DNA of 64,000 bases from Adhaeribacter soli (GCF_008727925.1 NZ_VTWT01000012.1:1-64000), one strand, 5' to 3'. Shown: positions 16,329-25,608, counted from the first letter of the stretch. The notes: generated by a model from the letters alone, not told the origin. Numbers and translations are program-made.

Positions 16329-19300
16329 CATGTCTACATCAGCTTCTTCTTCTCCTTTTTTAGGTTTCTTTTCTTTCTTTTTCTTTACAGGAGCTTCCTC
16401 TTCGGCCGGAATATCGCCGCCCCCGGTATCTGCGTCTGCCGGCGGCTCCACAGCTTTTTCTTTCTTCTTCTTTTTAGCCGGAGCTTCTTCCGTTGCCGGA
16501 TCTTCCATTGGTGCATCGGCCGGCTCCTCTACTGTTTTTTCTTTCTTCTTTTTAGCCGGTTTTTCGGCAGGCTCTTCGGTTGGGGTGTCTGCCGGCGGAG
16601 TATCTGCCGGAGGAGCGTCTACCGGAGCGTCAGCGCCAAGATCGCCTTCTTCCGTAGCTTTAGCCTTGCCTTTCTTCTTTTTCTTCGCCGGCGCCTCTTC
16701 CTCTGCCAAAGCGCCGCTGCCGTCATCGGCAATGGTATCGCCTTCGCCCATCATACCTTCTTCGTCGGTAGCTGTTCCCTTTTTCTTTTTCTTCTTTTTC
16801 TTCTTCGTTGCCGTAGCGCCTTCCTCACCTTCTTCCATTGGCGGTTCTTCATCGTTTATCTGTACGGCAGGGGCGTCTACCAGCGGTTCGCCTTTACCGC
16901 CCAGATAAGCATCGCGGAAAGATTTCACGAAGTTGTTCCGGTCTATGGATTCGCCCGCAACCGGGGTAAAGGTAGTGGCAACCGTACCGGCCGGCTTCAG
17001 TTTGGAGGCCAGCATCTGGTTGAATTTACCGTCGGAAGAGGCTACCGTTAAGGCATACTCGCTGTAGTTCAGGTAATACCAGGTGGTTGGGTTGGCTTCC
17101 AGGTAAATGGAGATCACTTCGGCTTCACCTATCCGCTTGATCTCGATATGGCCACCGATGCGCGCATTAATGTCTTTCTTATCGATATTGGCCAGTGATA
17201 ACGGGCCTACGCTGTACCAGGCATTGTTTTTTGGGCTCCATTTTAATTTCACTTCGTTGAACACCAGGCTATGGATTAGCTTGGGCGACACCTTGGTAAA
17301 TGGAACATGATTGGCAGAAGTTTTATTCACATAATCCTGCACGCCTTTATTGCCGATGAACTCTCCTAGTTTAAAGAGCAAGGTGGAGCTGTTGTCGATG
17401 GCTTCCGGCGCACCGGAGGTATTATCGGCGATCAGCGAGCCCATTTGTGCCCAGGCGCTGGAAGGCAGGTTTATATCGAAGGCCAGGAACGAATCGAACC
17501 GTACGCTTCCGCTGTCGAGGTTGGCTACGGCATCGCCGGCGGCTTTCAGTCTGAAATCTTTATCCGGCTTTATGAGGTTGAACGAGCCTTCGTACTTGGC
17601 AATGGAGGCCGAATCGTTATAAAGCATCACATTTCCCTGGTAAGAATCGGCATAGGCTTTCTGTTCGTCGCCCAACTTAAATTCGCGGCTCATTTTATCG
17701 TAAGAAAGCACGCCATCCACGGTAAACAAACTCAGGTCGGTTTCATCGGCTTTCTTCGAAACAAAGGTGCTGTACACTTTAGACGAACCACTGGAAATAT
17801 GCAAACCGGTTACCAGCGGTTCCCCGTCGGCGGTTTTCATGTCTTTCACGGTAATCCGCACCGAATCGGGGTTCACGGTATTCTTGTAAGGGAACCAGTC
17901 CGCCGAAGCTTCATCGCCAAAGGCTAGTTTCATTTCCCCGTCGAAGTCAAGTAATTGCTTGTTCGAGGTCATGTGCACATCGCCCCGGTACAGGATCTTC
18001 GGCATAATAAAGAACTTCTGGGTATCCGGGATATTTCCTATGGCTTTGGTAATGAATACCGGCGGTTCGCCTTTCTCTACAATAACCGAGTCGCGGGTAA
18101 AGTTGCCCATTTTTATCGGGAAGGTCTGCCCCATGGAATTGGTGTACTGCAGGTCGGCAAAACCCTGGAAGTCTTTTCCGGAAAGAATGTCGATCTCACC
18201 GTTAGCCAGTTTATGGAATTTGTTCAGGGTATCCATCGCGATCTGAGAGTTCTGCAATACTTTCAAATCTGCATCGCCGGTAATCTCCACGTTACCGTCG
18301 GTTGGGAAAATATGCGCGTCGTTGGAGCGGATATAAGGCACGCCGCCGGCTTTCAGGGTGTACGTACTCAGGTCGTAGTAACCGGAAGTTGCGTTGAACT
18401 TCAGAATGTTAGTTGAATCCTGATCGGCGCGGGTAGAGTAGAAATACGATTTACTGATATCGCCTCCTTCTACCTCCTTCATGGTTACGATCTTCTTCTT
18501 GAAATCCCAGTTACCGCCGCTAAGCGAAGTTTTGAACTGGCTGTGCGGTAATTCGGTACTGGCAAAACCGGCTTTCTCCGGCGCAAAGTTGGCGCTTCCC
18601 CGCTTAAAGTCGTAATCCATAAACACGTCCGTAGCCAGCAAGGCCGGCTTGTCGGGGTTATCGGATTTAATAGCAAAAACAGCGTTGTTGGCTTTAAAAT
18701 GGGTTTTCTGGAATTTAAAATGCGGCGACTTCACCGAGGATTCTTCACTTTCCACCGTACCATGCCCTAAAAGTCCGTTAGGCGTAATTACCGTCTGTCC
18801 CACGTAAGTAAACTTCCCGTCGTAGAGCTTTATCGGATCCATGGTTTCCTTGTTGAAAAGGGTATCCGGCTTGTTGAGCACAAGGCTATCCTGATTTACT
18901 TTCCACTTCATGGAGAAATGGCCGATATTGGCCGCCGGGAAAATACCTTCCGGATCTTTGCTGGCCGCGATGGCCCCCGAAATACCGCGGGTAGTGGTAA
19001 CGGAATCGAGGTAAAAAGTAAAGGTATCGGATTTGAGCGTAGAAGTTAAATAGTTGATGGAGCCATTGCCCTGTAAACCATTTGCGTTAAGAAGAACAGT
19101 TCCCTTAAACCCGCCTTTATTGCCGTAAGCCGGGAAGCCCCCTTCCGGAGCCTTATATTCAAAGCCTAAAGACTGATCGGGCATTACCGTAAGCCGGGTT
19201 TCGATTGGCGGGAAGATGTTGCCGGAATGGAAGGTACCTTTAAAGTTTACCGCGCTCTGGCTCGTGCTGCCCATGCTGTCGAGCTTAAACGGCGGAATGG

Positions 19301-22040
19301 TAAAGTACACCGAACTGTCGTAAGCGCCGCCCAGTACATCAGGCTTGTTGAAGTACACCACGGCCCCGGTAGAGGCATCGAACATCGGGTAGCCCGGAAT
19401 TTTCTTGCGGCCCGATTTATTATTCGGTTTGTTCAGGTACAGCTTCCCGTTAAGTCCTGTCAGGGCTTTTTCGGTGCTTACCGGCGCTTTTTTCTTGGCT
19501 TCGGCCGGTTTGGCAGCTTCCTGGGCCACGACCGGATCTTCTTCAATTATCGGATCGCCGAACTCATCGAGCTGCGGCTTTTTCTTTTTCGCTTTCTGGG
19601 CTTTGGCTAAGGCTTTGGCTTTCTTTTTTTCTTCTTTGGCTTTTTGCTTGGCCAGTTTTTTTTCCAGTTTAAGCGCTTTTATTTTCTGAAGCCGCACCGA
19701 ATCGTCTTCCGGGAAGTCTTCGGGCGCATCTACCTGGGCCTGATCTTCCTTCTTGGCTTTTTCGTCTTTCTCCCCTACTGTTTTATCTTGGGCTGCAGCT
19801 AAGTTCTGGCCGTTGATCTCAACCTTTTCCTGCTTGGCTTTATCCTTTTTGGTTTTCTTGGTCCGGAAGATCAGGGAGTCGATCCGGGGCATGTCGATCC
19901 AGAAATCGTTGTAGCTGAAGTTAAAGCCGGTGCCTTTGAAAATAAAGTTCGGCGTAACCACGCGCCCGCTGAATTCCATGTCGCGGTTTTTGCGCACGCG
20001 CACAATACCGCTATCCGGACGGACGATGATGGCGCCGGAGTCGGTACTGAAGGCAAACTGGCGCACCCCGCGCAATAGCAGCTCCTTATTCTCCATGTTC
20101 AGCGTGGCGTTCCGGCCGGAAGGCGCCCGCGATTTAATGGTAATGTGGTCGAAGTCCTTTTTATCTCGGTGGGAATTGACGTAGTGCTTGGCTTTGGGCT
20201 TTAAGGTAATGTAACCGGTAGTGGTATTAAAATCGATGTAGCCATCCTGGGCCAGGCTGGCCATGGCTTTCTTCAGGGTCGGTTCCTTTATCTTATTTTC
20301 CCGCGCCACATCCATGGCATAAAATTTATCGGTTCCCTTTTTTTGCGCGTACCCCACGATCATTTGCAGCGGATGGAAACTGGCAATACCTTTTAACTGC
20401 TGGTAACGAACATCGGAGAAATAATCCATGGACTCGATCTGGGCCGAAACCTGATCTTTGGCTACCAGAATGGAGAAATTGATCTTCGGATCGGCCAGGT
20501 TCCAGACCAGAAGGTCCGCTGTAATCTCCATTTTGTGGTAGGAATCCTGAAAAGGGCTGTATTTGAGGGCATCGTTGTTGTTGCGGATCATTTTCAGCTG
20601 GTTCCGGGGCTTCGAAAACTTAAAGCCCATACCCGGATGGGTAATAGAATCCTGGTTCTGATAAATGGTAATGCCGGCGCGGTCGGCGGTGAGCAGGGTA
20701 TCGCCCAGCAAGTAGCTCCGCGAAAAGGATTTGAACTTGCGTTCGCCGTTCAGCTTCACCGCAATAAAGGAAAAGCTGTTGTCGAGGGCGGCGCTCATGA
20801 TCTTGCTGCCCACCAGGGTAAAACCACCCCGGTAACCGATATTCTCGCCTAAATTCTTAAGCTTGGCATCGTTGGTAAAAGAGGCAAAACGCGGGAAACC
20901 GGTATCGGCAGTGGTATTGCGTTTTTTGCTCCGGTACTCGAATACGCCTTCCACCGGTTCGGCCAGCACAGCGTCGTACTTAATGGTAGCGCCTTCGGCT
21001 TTAAATTCGGCCCGGGTAATATCGAAGTTATATTTTTTAAGTTCTACGGAAGCTTCGTTGCCATTTACGTTCCAGGCAAAGGTGCCGCCTTTGCCTACAA
21101 ATATGTTTTTAGCCAGGGAAACTACACCTTTAGTGTTCTTAATGGTTACCGAATCGAACTGGCTTACCATAAACAGGTCGGCATCTTTAATCACGATGGC
21201 CGGGCCTTTTACAATGGGCTGGTCTTCCGGAATGTATTTATTCAGAGAGAAATCCTGGGCTTCGGGCTCTGCAGTTTTTACTTCAGGTTCCGGAGTACTG
21301 CCCCAGTCGTCGGTCCCCCAGCCGTCGTCGCTTTTCGCTGCTTTTTTGTCGTCTGCCGGTTCATCGCCCCAGCCACCCCAATCGTCCCAGCCGTTATTTT
21401 TAGGCTTCGTGGTTTTCTTGGTTGTTGTTTTTTTAGCAGTGGATTTAGTAGTGGTTTTCTTGGCCGGAGCAGCAGGTTTGGGAGGATCTTTTTTTACAAT
21501 AGGCAGCGGCGGCTTTATTTCTTCTTCTTCCGGTTCGTTGCCGTAACGGTACTCGAAGTTGAAGCTGCCGCCCAACATGCGCAAACTGTTGGTTGTGGTT
21601 TTGTAAAGTACTTTGGTATCTAAAAAGCGGTAAGCCGAGGCCATAAACTGCTCCACGGCTTTCGGATCTTCCTTTTCATAGGTTATATCGATCACGTCCA
21701 TGACCTGGTTCAGGCCGGCGCCGGTAAGGCTGTGCACGTTTACGGCGCTGCCGATCGCTCCGAAATAATTTTCGAAGTGCGGCCGCGGTTTCATTTTCTT
21801 CGCCTGCATGGCCTGGGCAAACTTCACGATGCGTTCTTTCTGCTCGTGGCTGATCTTGCCGCTGTTCCAGGCCGTTTCCAGCATGTTGGCAACCTTCATG
21901 GCATTGTCGTTCCGGGTAGGCGCCATCATTTGGGGCACTTCCGTAATAAACTTGGCCGGATCGTCAGAGAACTTGCCTACCTGGGCCTGAACCGACAAAA
22001 AGGTGCTGAAGAAAAATATAATAAGTAAAAGATACCTCAT
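16320..22040 (-). CDS. Very large exported protein of unknown function, Lys/Glu/Pro-rich tail
   Basis: A 1906-residue protein with a signal peptide (residues 1-19, ending VQAQ). Long stretches are beta-rich with repeated Asp-Ser and Gly-x-Val patterns; FSGRVVTPNFIFKGTGFNF (near 705) recalls LptA/OstA-like beta-taco proteins, but this is only a resemblance. Three low-complexity linkers are seen: a Lys/Thr and Trp-Asp-Gly-rich one (about 190-265), a Lys/Ala-rich coiled stretch (about 730-850) and the last 180 residues, a repeated KKKKK / PADAP / EEEAP tail with a run of nine lysines. No lipobox or T9SS signal was found, so it is likely periplasmic. It lies 21 bp downstream of prmA, same strand, and may share its transcript. 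I cannot name the family. Confidence 0.85.
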   Translation of the reverse strand: MRYLLLIIFFFSTFLSVQAQVGKFSDDPAKFITEVPQMMAPTRNDNAMKVANMLETAWNSGKISHEQKERIVKFAQAMQAKKMKPRPHFENYFGAIGSAVNVHSLTGAGLNQVMDVIDITYEKEDPKAVEQFMASAYRFLDTKVLYKTTTNSLRMLGGSFNFEYRYGNEPEEEEIKPPLPIVKKDPPKPAAPAKKTTTKSTAKKTTTKKTTKPKNNGWDDWGGWGDEPADDKKAAKSDDGWGTDDWGSTPEPEVKTAEPEAQDFSLNKYIPEDQPIVKGPAIVIKDADLFMVSQFDSVTIKNTKGVVSLAKNIFVGKGGTFAWNVNGNEASVELKKYNFDITRAEFKAEGATIKYDAVLAEPVEGVFEYRSKKRNTTADTGFPRFASFTNDAKLKNLGENIGYRGGFTLVGSKIMSAALDNSFSFIAVKLNGERKFKSFSRSYLLGDTLLTADRAGITIYQNQDSITHPGMGFKFSKPRNQLKMIRNNNDALKYSPFQDSYHKMEITADLLVWNLADPKINFSILVAKDQVSAQIESMDYFSDVRYQQLKGIASFHPLQMIVGYAQKKGTDKFYAMDVARENKIKEPTLKKAMASLAQDGYIDFNTTTGYITLKPKAKHYVNSHRDKKDFDHITIKSRAPSGRNATLNMENKELLLRGVRQFAFSTDSGAIIVRPDSGIVRVRKNRDMEFSGRVVTPNFIFKGTGFNFSYNDFWIDMPRIDSLIFRTKKTKKDKAKQEKVEINGQNLAAAQDKTVGEKDEKAKKEDQAQVDAPEDFPEDDSVRLQKIKALKLEKKLAKQKAKEEKKKAKALAKAQKAKKKKPQLDEFGDPIIEEDPVVAQEAAKPAEAKKKAPVSTEKALTGLNGKLYLNKPNNKSGRKKIPGYPMFDASTGAVVYFNKPDVLGGAYDSSVYFTIPPFKLDSMGSTSQSAVNFKGTFHSGNIFPPIETRLTVMPDQSLGFEYKAPEGGFPAYGNKGGFKGTVLLNANGLQGNGSINYLTSTLKSDTFTFYLDSVTTTRGISGAIAASKDPEGIFPAANIGHFSMKWKVNQDSLVLNKPDTLFNKETMDPIKLYDGKFTYVGQTVITPNGLLGHGTVESEESSVKSPHFKFQKTHFKANNAVFAIKSDNPDKPALLATDVFMDYDFKRGSANFAPEKAGFASTELPHSQFKTSLSGGNWDFKKKIVTMKEVEGGDISKSYFYSTRADQDSTNILKFNATSGYYDLSTYTLKAGGVPYIRSNDAHIFPTDGNVEITGDADLKVLQNSQIAMDTLNKFHKLANGEIDILSGKDFQGFADLQYTNSMGQTFPIKMGNFTRDSVIVEKGEPPVFITKAIGNIPDTQKFFIMPKILYRGDVHMTSNKQLLDFDGEMKLAFGDEASADWFPYKNTVNPDSVRITVKDMKTADGEPLVTGLHISSGSSKVYSTFVSKKADETDLSLFTVDGVLSYDKMSREFKLGDEQKAYADSYQGNVMLYNDSASIAKYEGSFNLIKPDKDFRLKAAGDAVANLDSGSVRFDSFLAFDINLPSSAWAQMGSLIADNTSGAPEAIDNSSTLLFKLGEFIGNKGVQDYVNKTSANHVPFTKVSPKLIHSLVFNEVKLKWSPKNNAWYSVGPLSLANIDKKDINARIGGHIEIKRIGEAEVISIYLEANPTTWYYLNYSEYALTVASSDGKFNQMLASKLKPAGTVATTFTPVAGESIDRNNFVKSFRDAYLGGKGEPLVDAPAVQINDEEPPMEEGEEGATATKKKKKKKKKGTATDEEGMMGEGDTIADDGSGALAEEEAPAKKKKKGKAKATEEGDLGADAPVDAPPADTPPADTPTEEPAEKPAKKKKEKTVEEPADAPMEDPATEEAPAKKKKKEKAVEPPADADTGGGDIPAEEEAPVKKKKEKKPKKGEEEADVDMAP

Positions 22041-22061
22041 AAAAAGGAAATACAGATCACA

Positions 22062-22892
22062 TTACGGTTTCCGGAAAATAGCCGAAACCCAGTTGTTTTT
22101 AGTGCGGTGCGATTCAAAAATCAGGCCGCAGTTCTTTGCTTCGTCCTGCAGAACCGGCAGGTCTTCGGTATAAAAGCCGCTGAGCACCAGCGGACCGCCA
22201 GCCTTCAGTAACTTCGTATATGCCTGCATATCGGCTAACAACACGTTCCGGTTGATGTTGGCCAGCACAATATCGTAAGGTTCGTCGTTTTCAACCACTT
22301 TTACGTCGCCAAAATGTACCGTTATGGCCGGGCAATCATTTGCCTCCGCATTTTCCCGCGCATTCTCTACCGACCAGTCTTCGATCTCCACGCCTACCAC
22401 TTCCTTGGCGCCCAGCTTGCAGGCCATGATGGCCAGAATGCCGGTACCGGTACCCATATCCAGAACGCGCTTTCCGCTATGATCTACGGTAAGCTGGTTT
22501 TCGATCATGAGGGTGGTGGTTTCGTGATGGCCGGTGCCGAAGGTCATTTTCGGGTTGATCACGATGTCGTAGGTTACGTTTTCGGGCTTGGGATGGAAAG
22601 AGGCCCGCACGGAAACATCGTTGCCAATGATGAGGGGCTCGAAGTTCTTTTCCCACTCTTCGTTCCAGTTCTGCTTTACGATTTTGCTTGTTTCATAGGA
22701 AATCGGGGCCATGCCGGCGTACTTCTCTACTACTTCTTTCAGCTCGTTTTCGTTGAAAATATCTTCGGTAATGTACGCATTGAAGCCTTTATCGGTATCC
22801 AGAAAGGTATCGTAACCCACTTCGCTAAGCTCGGCAGTAAGAATATCGGTAAAATCTTCGGGGGCCTGGATGGCAACTTCTATAAAATCCAT
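22062..22892 (-). CDS. prmA: Ribosomal protein L11 methyltransferase PrmA
   Basis: PrmA trimethylates lysines and the N terminus of ribosomal protein L11 using S-adenosylmethionine. The protein has 276 residues. The PrmA signature FGTGHHETT is at residues 118-126 and the SAM-binding motif VLDMGTGTGILAI at 143-155, followed by an acidic loop VEIEDWSVENARENA and NINRNVLL (motif IV) near 210-217. The N-terminal L11-binding domain (about 1-60) is present. It sits between the small exported protein (12 bp upstream) and the giant exported protein (21 bp downstream), so the three likely form one operon. Confidence 0.95.
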   Translation of the reverse strand: MDFIEVAIQAPEDFTDILTAELSEVGYDTFLDTDKGFNAYITEDIFNENELKEVVEKYAGMAPISYETSKIVKQNWNEEWEKNFEPLIIGNDVSVRASFHPKPENVTYDIVINPKMTFGTGHHETTTLMIENQLTVDHSGKRVLDMGTGTGILAIMACKLGAKEVVGVEIEDWSVENARENAEANDCPAITVHFGDVKVVENDEPYDIVLANINRNVLLADMQAYTKLLKAGGPLVLSGFYTEDLPVLQDEAKNCGLIFESHRTKNNWVSAIFRKP

Positions 22893-22903
22893 GAACGTGT
22901 AAT

Positions 22904-23287
22904 CTAATTTTTACAACCGGCAAAAGACCGGGTTTTGGTAAAGTAAACACCGAAGTCGGCAAGGTTACGGTTGGGGGTAACGAATATCACAAAATCGGCA
23001 AAATCGCGGTTGGGCGCCAGGTACCAGAGGCCTGGCTCGTCGGCAAAAAGTTTGTTGTCTTCTTTGTAAACCACCAGGTTGGCAAAAGCATCTTCGGATT
23101 CTTCGTAAACGGTAAATTGCGTTCCAGCCTGGCGTTTCGGATCGCGCTCCAGGTACACCGAGCCGTAGATCTGGCAGAAGTTGCGGCCTATGGCAGCAGG
23201 TTTTTTAACAAAAAAAGGGTTTCCGGCCGAAACAAAAAACGCCGGTAAAACCCAAAGCAGGAAAGTTAAAATATAGATATTACGCAT
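22904..23287 (-). CDS. Small exported protein of unknown function (DUF6150-like)
   Basis: A 127-residue protein with an N-terminal signal peptide (about residues 1-21). The mature part is built from short strands with recurring Asp-Phe-Ala/Leu-Asp-Phe units (RDFADFVIFVT, RNLADFGVYFT) and the CQIYGSVYLERDP segment near 38-50, which I associate with the DUF6150 family of Bacteroidota; that name is from memory. It contains two cysteines, one near each end of the mature part, that could form a disulfide. It precedes prmA by 12 bp and is probably cotranscribed with it. Confidence 0.72.
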   Translation of the reverse strand: MRNIYILTFLLWVLPAFFVSAGNPFFVKKPAAIGRNFCQIYGSVYLERDPKRQAGTQFTVYEESEDAFANLVVYKEDNKLFADEPGLWYLAPNRDFADFVIFVTPNRNLADFGVYFTKTRSFAGCKN

Positions 23288-23360
23288 TGAAGCCTCCTAA
23301 ACCTTAAAATTAACGAAAAAGTCCGGGAAAATAATATAAATCAGGTGGTTGGTTTGTTTT

Positions 23361-23404
23361 ACCCCACCCAACCCTCCCCTAAAAACAGGGGAGGGCTTTT
23401 TTTT
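23361..23404 (+). terminator. C-rich hairpin with T run (terminator-like repeat)
   Basis: CCCTCCCCT / AGGGGAGGG (23372-23380, 23387-23395) followed by eight T. The preceding ACCCCACCCAA makes it an inverted relative of the tpiA terminator block 23935-23977. No plus-strand gene ends here, so it is more likely a repeat copy than a working terminator. Confidence 0.6.
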
Positions 23405-23457
23405 CTGGCTGAAAAAGAGCGTTTCACTTCATTTCAGGAATCACTACTCCAGTACAT

Positions 23458-23690
23458 AGTCAAGTTAATTTTTAGAAAGTGGGATTACAAATCCCACGGC
23501 TCGGTTAAGACGGGATTACAAATCATTACTGTTCGAAAGACAGTCTTATTTAGTTTACACCTTTCTTTGTGTTAGTTTTAAAGCTTTATTAAAGTCTATA
23601 ACGAACTGCTCAAACTAAATAAGGTCATGTTTCGAACAGTAATGATTACAAATCCCGTCAAGCAAATTCCAGTAATTAACTTGACAGTGT
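23458..23690. mobile_element. TIR-bounded palindromic element (family C) interrupted by a second element
   Basis: With the inner insertion and one 9-bp copy removed, this is a roughly 100-bp element with outer inverted repeats (GTCAAGTTAATTTTTAGAA at the left; CAGTAATTAACTTGACAGTG at the right) and two internal hairpins, GTGGGATTACAAATCCCAC and GACGGGATTACAAATCCCGTC. Other copies are at 37291-37371 and 38935-39040. It codes for nothing, so it resembles a MITE. Confidence 0.8.
23524..23644. mobile_element. 121-bp MITE with 33-bp terminal inverted repeats and 9-bp target duplication
   Basis: The ends 23524-23556 and 23612-23644 are inverted repeats matching at 28 of 33 positions (outer CATTACTGTTCGAAA and inner CTTATTTAGTTT exact). 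The 9-mer ATTACAAAT flanks it directly at 23515-23523 and 23645-23653. Removing the element and one 9-mer restores the GGGATTACAAATCCC palindrome seen intact elsewhere, which proves insertion into a pre-existing repeat. No open frame inside, so it needed a transposase in trans. A 9-bp duplication is made by several IS families (for example IS1 and some IS4 groups); the parent is unknown. Confidence 0.92.
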
Positions 23691-23934
23691 ATTAGGTCTG
23701 AAAAAGTTAACTCCTGCATTGGAATTTAGCTATTCCGGAGGGTTTCAGAAACAAGATCATTCCATATTCCTTGAATCAAGCTTTATCTTCTTTATAAAAC
23801 CTGAAAAGACAGGTTTAAGAGCGCACTAATTCCGTTGACTGAAGTCAACGGCAAGAGATATCTTGAATTTAAAAACCTGCAATATTCCCTTTTTATGTTT
23901 GTCTAAGCGCTGGGAAAGCGCGCAACACAGCAGT

Positions 23935-23967
23935 AAAAAAAACCCTCCCCTGAGTCAGGGGAGGGTT
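23935..23967 (-). terminator. Rho-independent terminator of tpiA
   Basis: A 13-bp stem AACCCTCCCCTGA / TCAGGGGAGGGTT (23941-23953, 23955-23967) with an A run at 23935-23942 that becomes a T tract on the minus strand, 32 bp beyond the tpiA stop. Confidence 0.8.
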
Positions 23968-23998
23968 GGGTGGGGTTTTATTCCAAAAACCTACCGTT

Positions 23999-24754
23999 TT
24001 AGAAAGAACGGATAATGGTCAGGAAGTCGGCTGATTTCAGAGCAGCACCGCCGATCAGGCCGCCGTCTACGTCTTTGCAGGCGAATAATTCTTTGGCGTT
24101 CTGAGCGTTGCAGCTGCCGCCGTATAGGATCGGGGTTTTCAGGGCTGCTTCGGCATCGTAAGCACGGGAAACTTGTTCGCGGATGAATTCGTGCATTTCC
24201 TGGGCTTGTTCGGAACTTGCGGTGCGACCGGTACCAATGGCCCAGATCGGTTCGTAGGCGATAATTACCTGGTCGAATTCTTCGTTGCTCAGGTGAAACA
24301 AGCCTTCTTTAAGCTGCTGGGCAATGTAGCTGAAGTGGATCTCCTGCTCGCGCTGCTCCAGGCTTTCGCCGCAACAGAAAATTGGCTTCAGGCCTGCATC
24401 AAGCGCAGCTTTCAGTTTTTGTTCGAGCAATACGTTGTCTTCGTGGAAGTACTGGCGGCGTTCGCTATGGCCCAGAATTACGTACTCGCAACCTACCGAT
24501 TTCAACATGGGAGCCGAAACTTCGCCGGTATAGGCGCCGCTTTCTTTCTGGTGGCAGTTTTGGGCGGCAAGCTGGATGTTTGCGCCCCGGCTTTCGTTAA
24601 CGCCGGTTAAAAAAGGGAATGGCGGCGCCACAATTACTTCTACCCCTGAAACCGGGTTGTTTTGCAGATCGGTTGCAATTTCGGCTACCAAAGCTAAAGC
24701 CTCCGGGTAGGTTTTGTTCATTTTCCAGTTTCCGGCAACAATTTGTCTTCTCAT
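23999..24754 (-). CDS. tpiA: Triosephosphate isomerase
   Basis: TpiA interconverts dihydroxyacetone phosphate and glyceraldehyde-3-phosphate in glycolysis and gluconeogenesis. The 251-residue protein has the substrate-binding NWKMN (Asn9, Lys11), catalytic His96 in GHSERR, catalytic Glu168 in AYEPIWAIGTG and the phosphate-gripping loop 6 (AIGTGRTAS), then YGGSC near 212 and GGLIGGAAL near 231. All active-site residues are present. Monocistronic, with its own terminator and a divergent [2Fe-2S] protein upstream. Confidence 0.98.
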   Translation of the reverse strand: MRRQIVAGNWKMNKTYPEALALVAEIATDLQNNPVSGVEVIVAPPFPFLTGVNESRGANIQLAAQNCHQKESGAYTGEVSAPMLKSVGCEYVILGHSERRQYFHEDNVLLEQKLKAALDAGLKPIFCCGESLEQREQEIHFSYIAQQLKEGLFHLSNEEFDQVIIAYEPIWAIGTGRTASSEQAQEMHEFIREQVSRAYDAEAALKTPILYGGSCNAQNAKELFACKDVDGGLIGGAALKSADFLTIIRSF

Positions 24755-25058
24755 TTCTGTTTATTGGGAGTTTTTAATAGCGTTTTCTGGGCTGCATAGT
24801 TAGCAATTTTGGCGCGCATTGCCTAATCCGGCCGCTGTGATCCGGCCTCGGCTTTTCTGAAAGGGCTTTTTCTTTATAAAATTCCTGGTCGGCAACTTCA
24901 AAAGTATTTCCGGGATGGGGTTTCATTTTCCAGCCCGGATAACCTGCCTTCCGGTAAAACGGTATAATTTCAGACAAAAAACAAACGCTTTGTAATATGA
25001 TTCCGGCAACAATTTACGTTTACTTCGTAGATAAGCTGAAGATCCACCCAAACTTTAG
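24755..25058. other. Divergent promoter region between tpiA and the [2Fe-2S] protein
   Basis: No gene seen. A 67-codon open frame on the minus strand (24774-24977) has no recognisable motif and an odd composition, so it was not called. TTTG near 24992 and TACGTTTA near 25016 could be part of a promoter for 25059, but the spacing is too long to be convincing. Confidence 0.4.
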
Positions 25059-25352
25059 ATGAGCAGAGAATACAAAACCCCGAAGCAGGTGATTTACGTG
25101 TGCACCGGCGACAAGTGCAAAAAGCGCGGGGGAAAGGAAGCAGGCAAGGCTTTCCGGGAATTATGTAAAAGTTACGGCCTGAAAAACGACGTAGAAATAA
25201 TTAAAACCGATTGCACCGACCGTTGCAAACTGGCGCCTGTCGTTTGCATTCAGCCTCAGAACCAATGGCTTTATGAGGTTAGCGAATATAAGGTACAAAA
25301 CATTTTTCAGCAGTATATTCTGAACGCTCAGCAAAACGAAAATCCGATATAG
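25059..25352 (+). CDS. Thioredoxin-like [2Fe-2S] ferredoxin domain protein
   Basis: A 97-residue protein with four cysteines placed as in thioredoxin-like ferredoxins (Shethna/Aquifex Fd type and NuoE C-terminal half): Cys15 and Cys20 in VCTGDKCKKRGG, Cys52 and Cys56 in DCTDRCKLAPVVC. Two additional cysteines are at 36 and 63. It probably binds one [2Fe-2S] cluster and carries electrons; the partner is unknown, and no redox enzyme is adjacent. The ferritin gene is downstream on the opposite strand. The ATG at 25059 is the first in frame. Confidence 0.88.
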   Translation: MSREYKTPKQVIYVCTGDKCKKRGGKEAGKAFRELCKSYGLKNDVEIIKTDCTDRCKLAPVVCIQPQNQWLYEVSEYKVQNIFQQYILNAQQNENPI

Positions 25353-25400
25353 AGTTATTGGTGAAAACACCGACAACGGCAGGTTTGGAGGAAATTGGTT

Positions 25401-25518
25401 ATTCCGAGCAACGCCGAGGAAACTTATACATATTACTATGGCATTTGAGCATAGCAAGAAATGCCTATCGTTCGGGTTTGGTAAGCGATAGTTCCCTCCA
25501 CAAGGGCGGGATGACGCA
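25401..25518. repeat. Dispersed repeat (ATTCCGAGCAACGCCGAGGA family), copy 1
   Basis: The segment begins ATTCCGAGCAACGCCGAGGA and ends GGGATGACGC. Its reverse complement relates to 49014-49148, which begins GCGTCATCCC and ends ACTCGGAAT; the middles have diverged. Not coding. Confidence 0.65.
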
Positions 25519-25580
25519 ATAAATGGCTTATCCTGACGGCTATAGTCAAGACACCACTAAGGGTAGACGGCGTAAAAAAA

Positions 25581-25608
25581 GTGGAGACGTAATATATTAC
25601 GTCTCTAC
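25581..25608. repeat. GTAGAGACGTAATATTACGTCTCTAC palindrome, copy 1
   Basis: 14-bp arms GTGGAGACGTAATA / TATTACGTCTCTAC with one mismatch and no loop. A perfect relative is at 58979-59006. Confidence 0.85.

Noticed and set aside
16275-17051. 258-codon plus-strand frame opposite the 3' end of the giant gene
   Set aside because: Its Phe/Leu/Ser-rich text is the reverse complement of the Lys/Glu-rich tail; no independent coding evidence.
24774-24977. 67-codon frame upstream of tpiA
   Set aside because: No motif, odd composition, and it fills a divergent promoter region.
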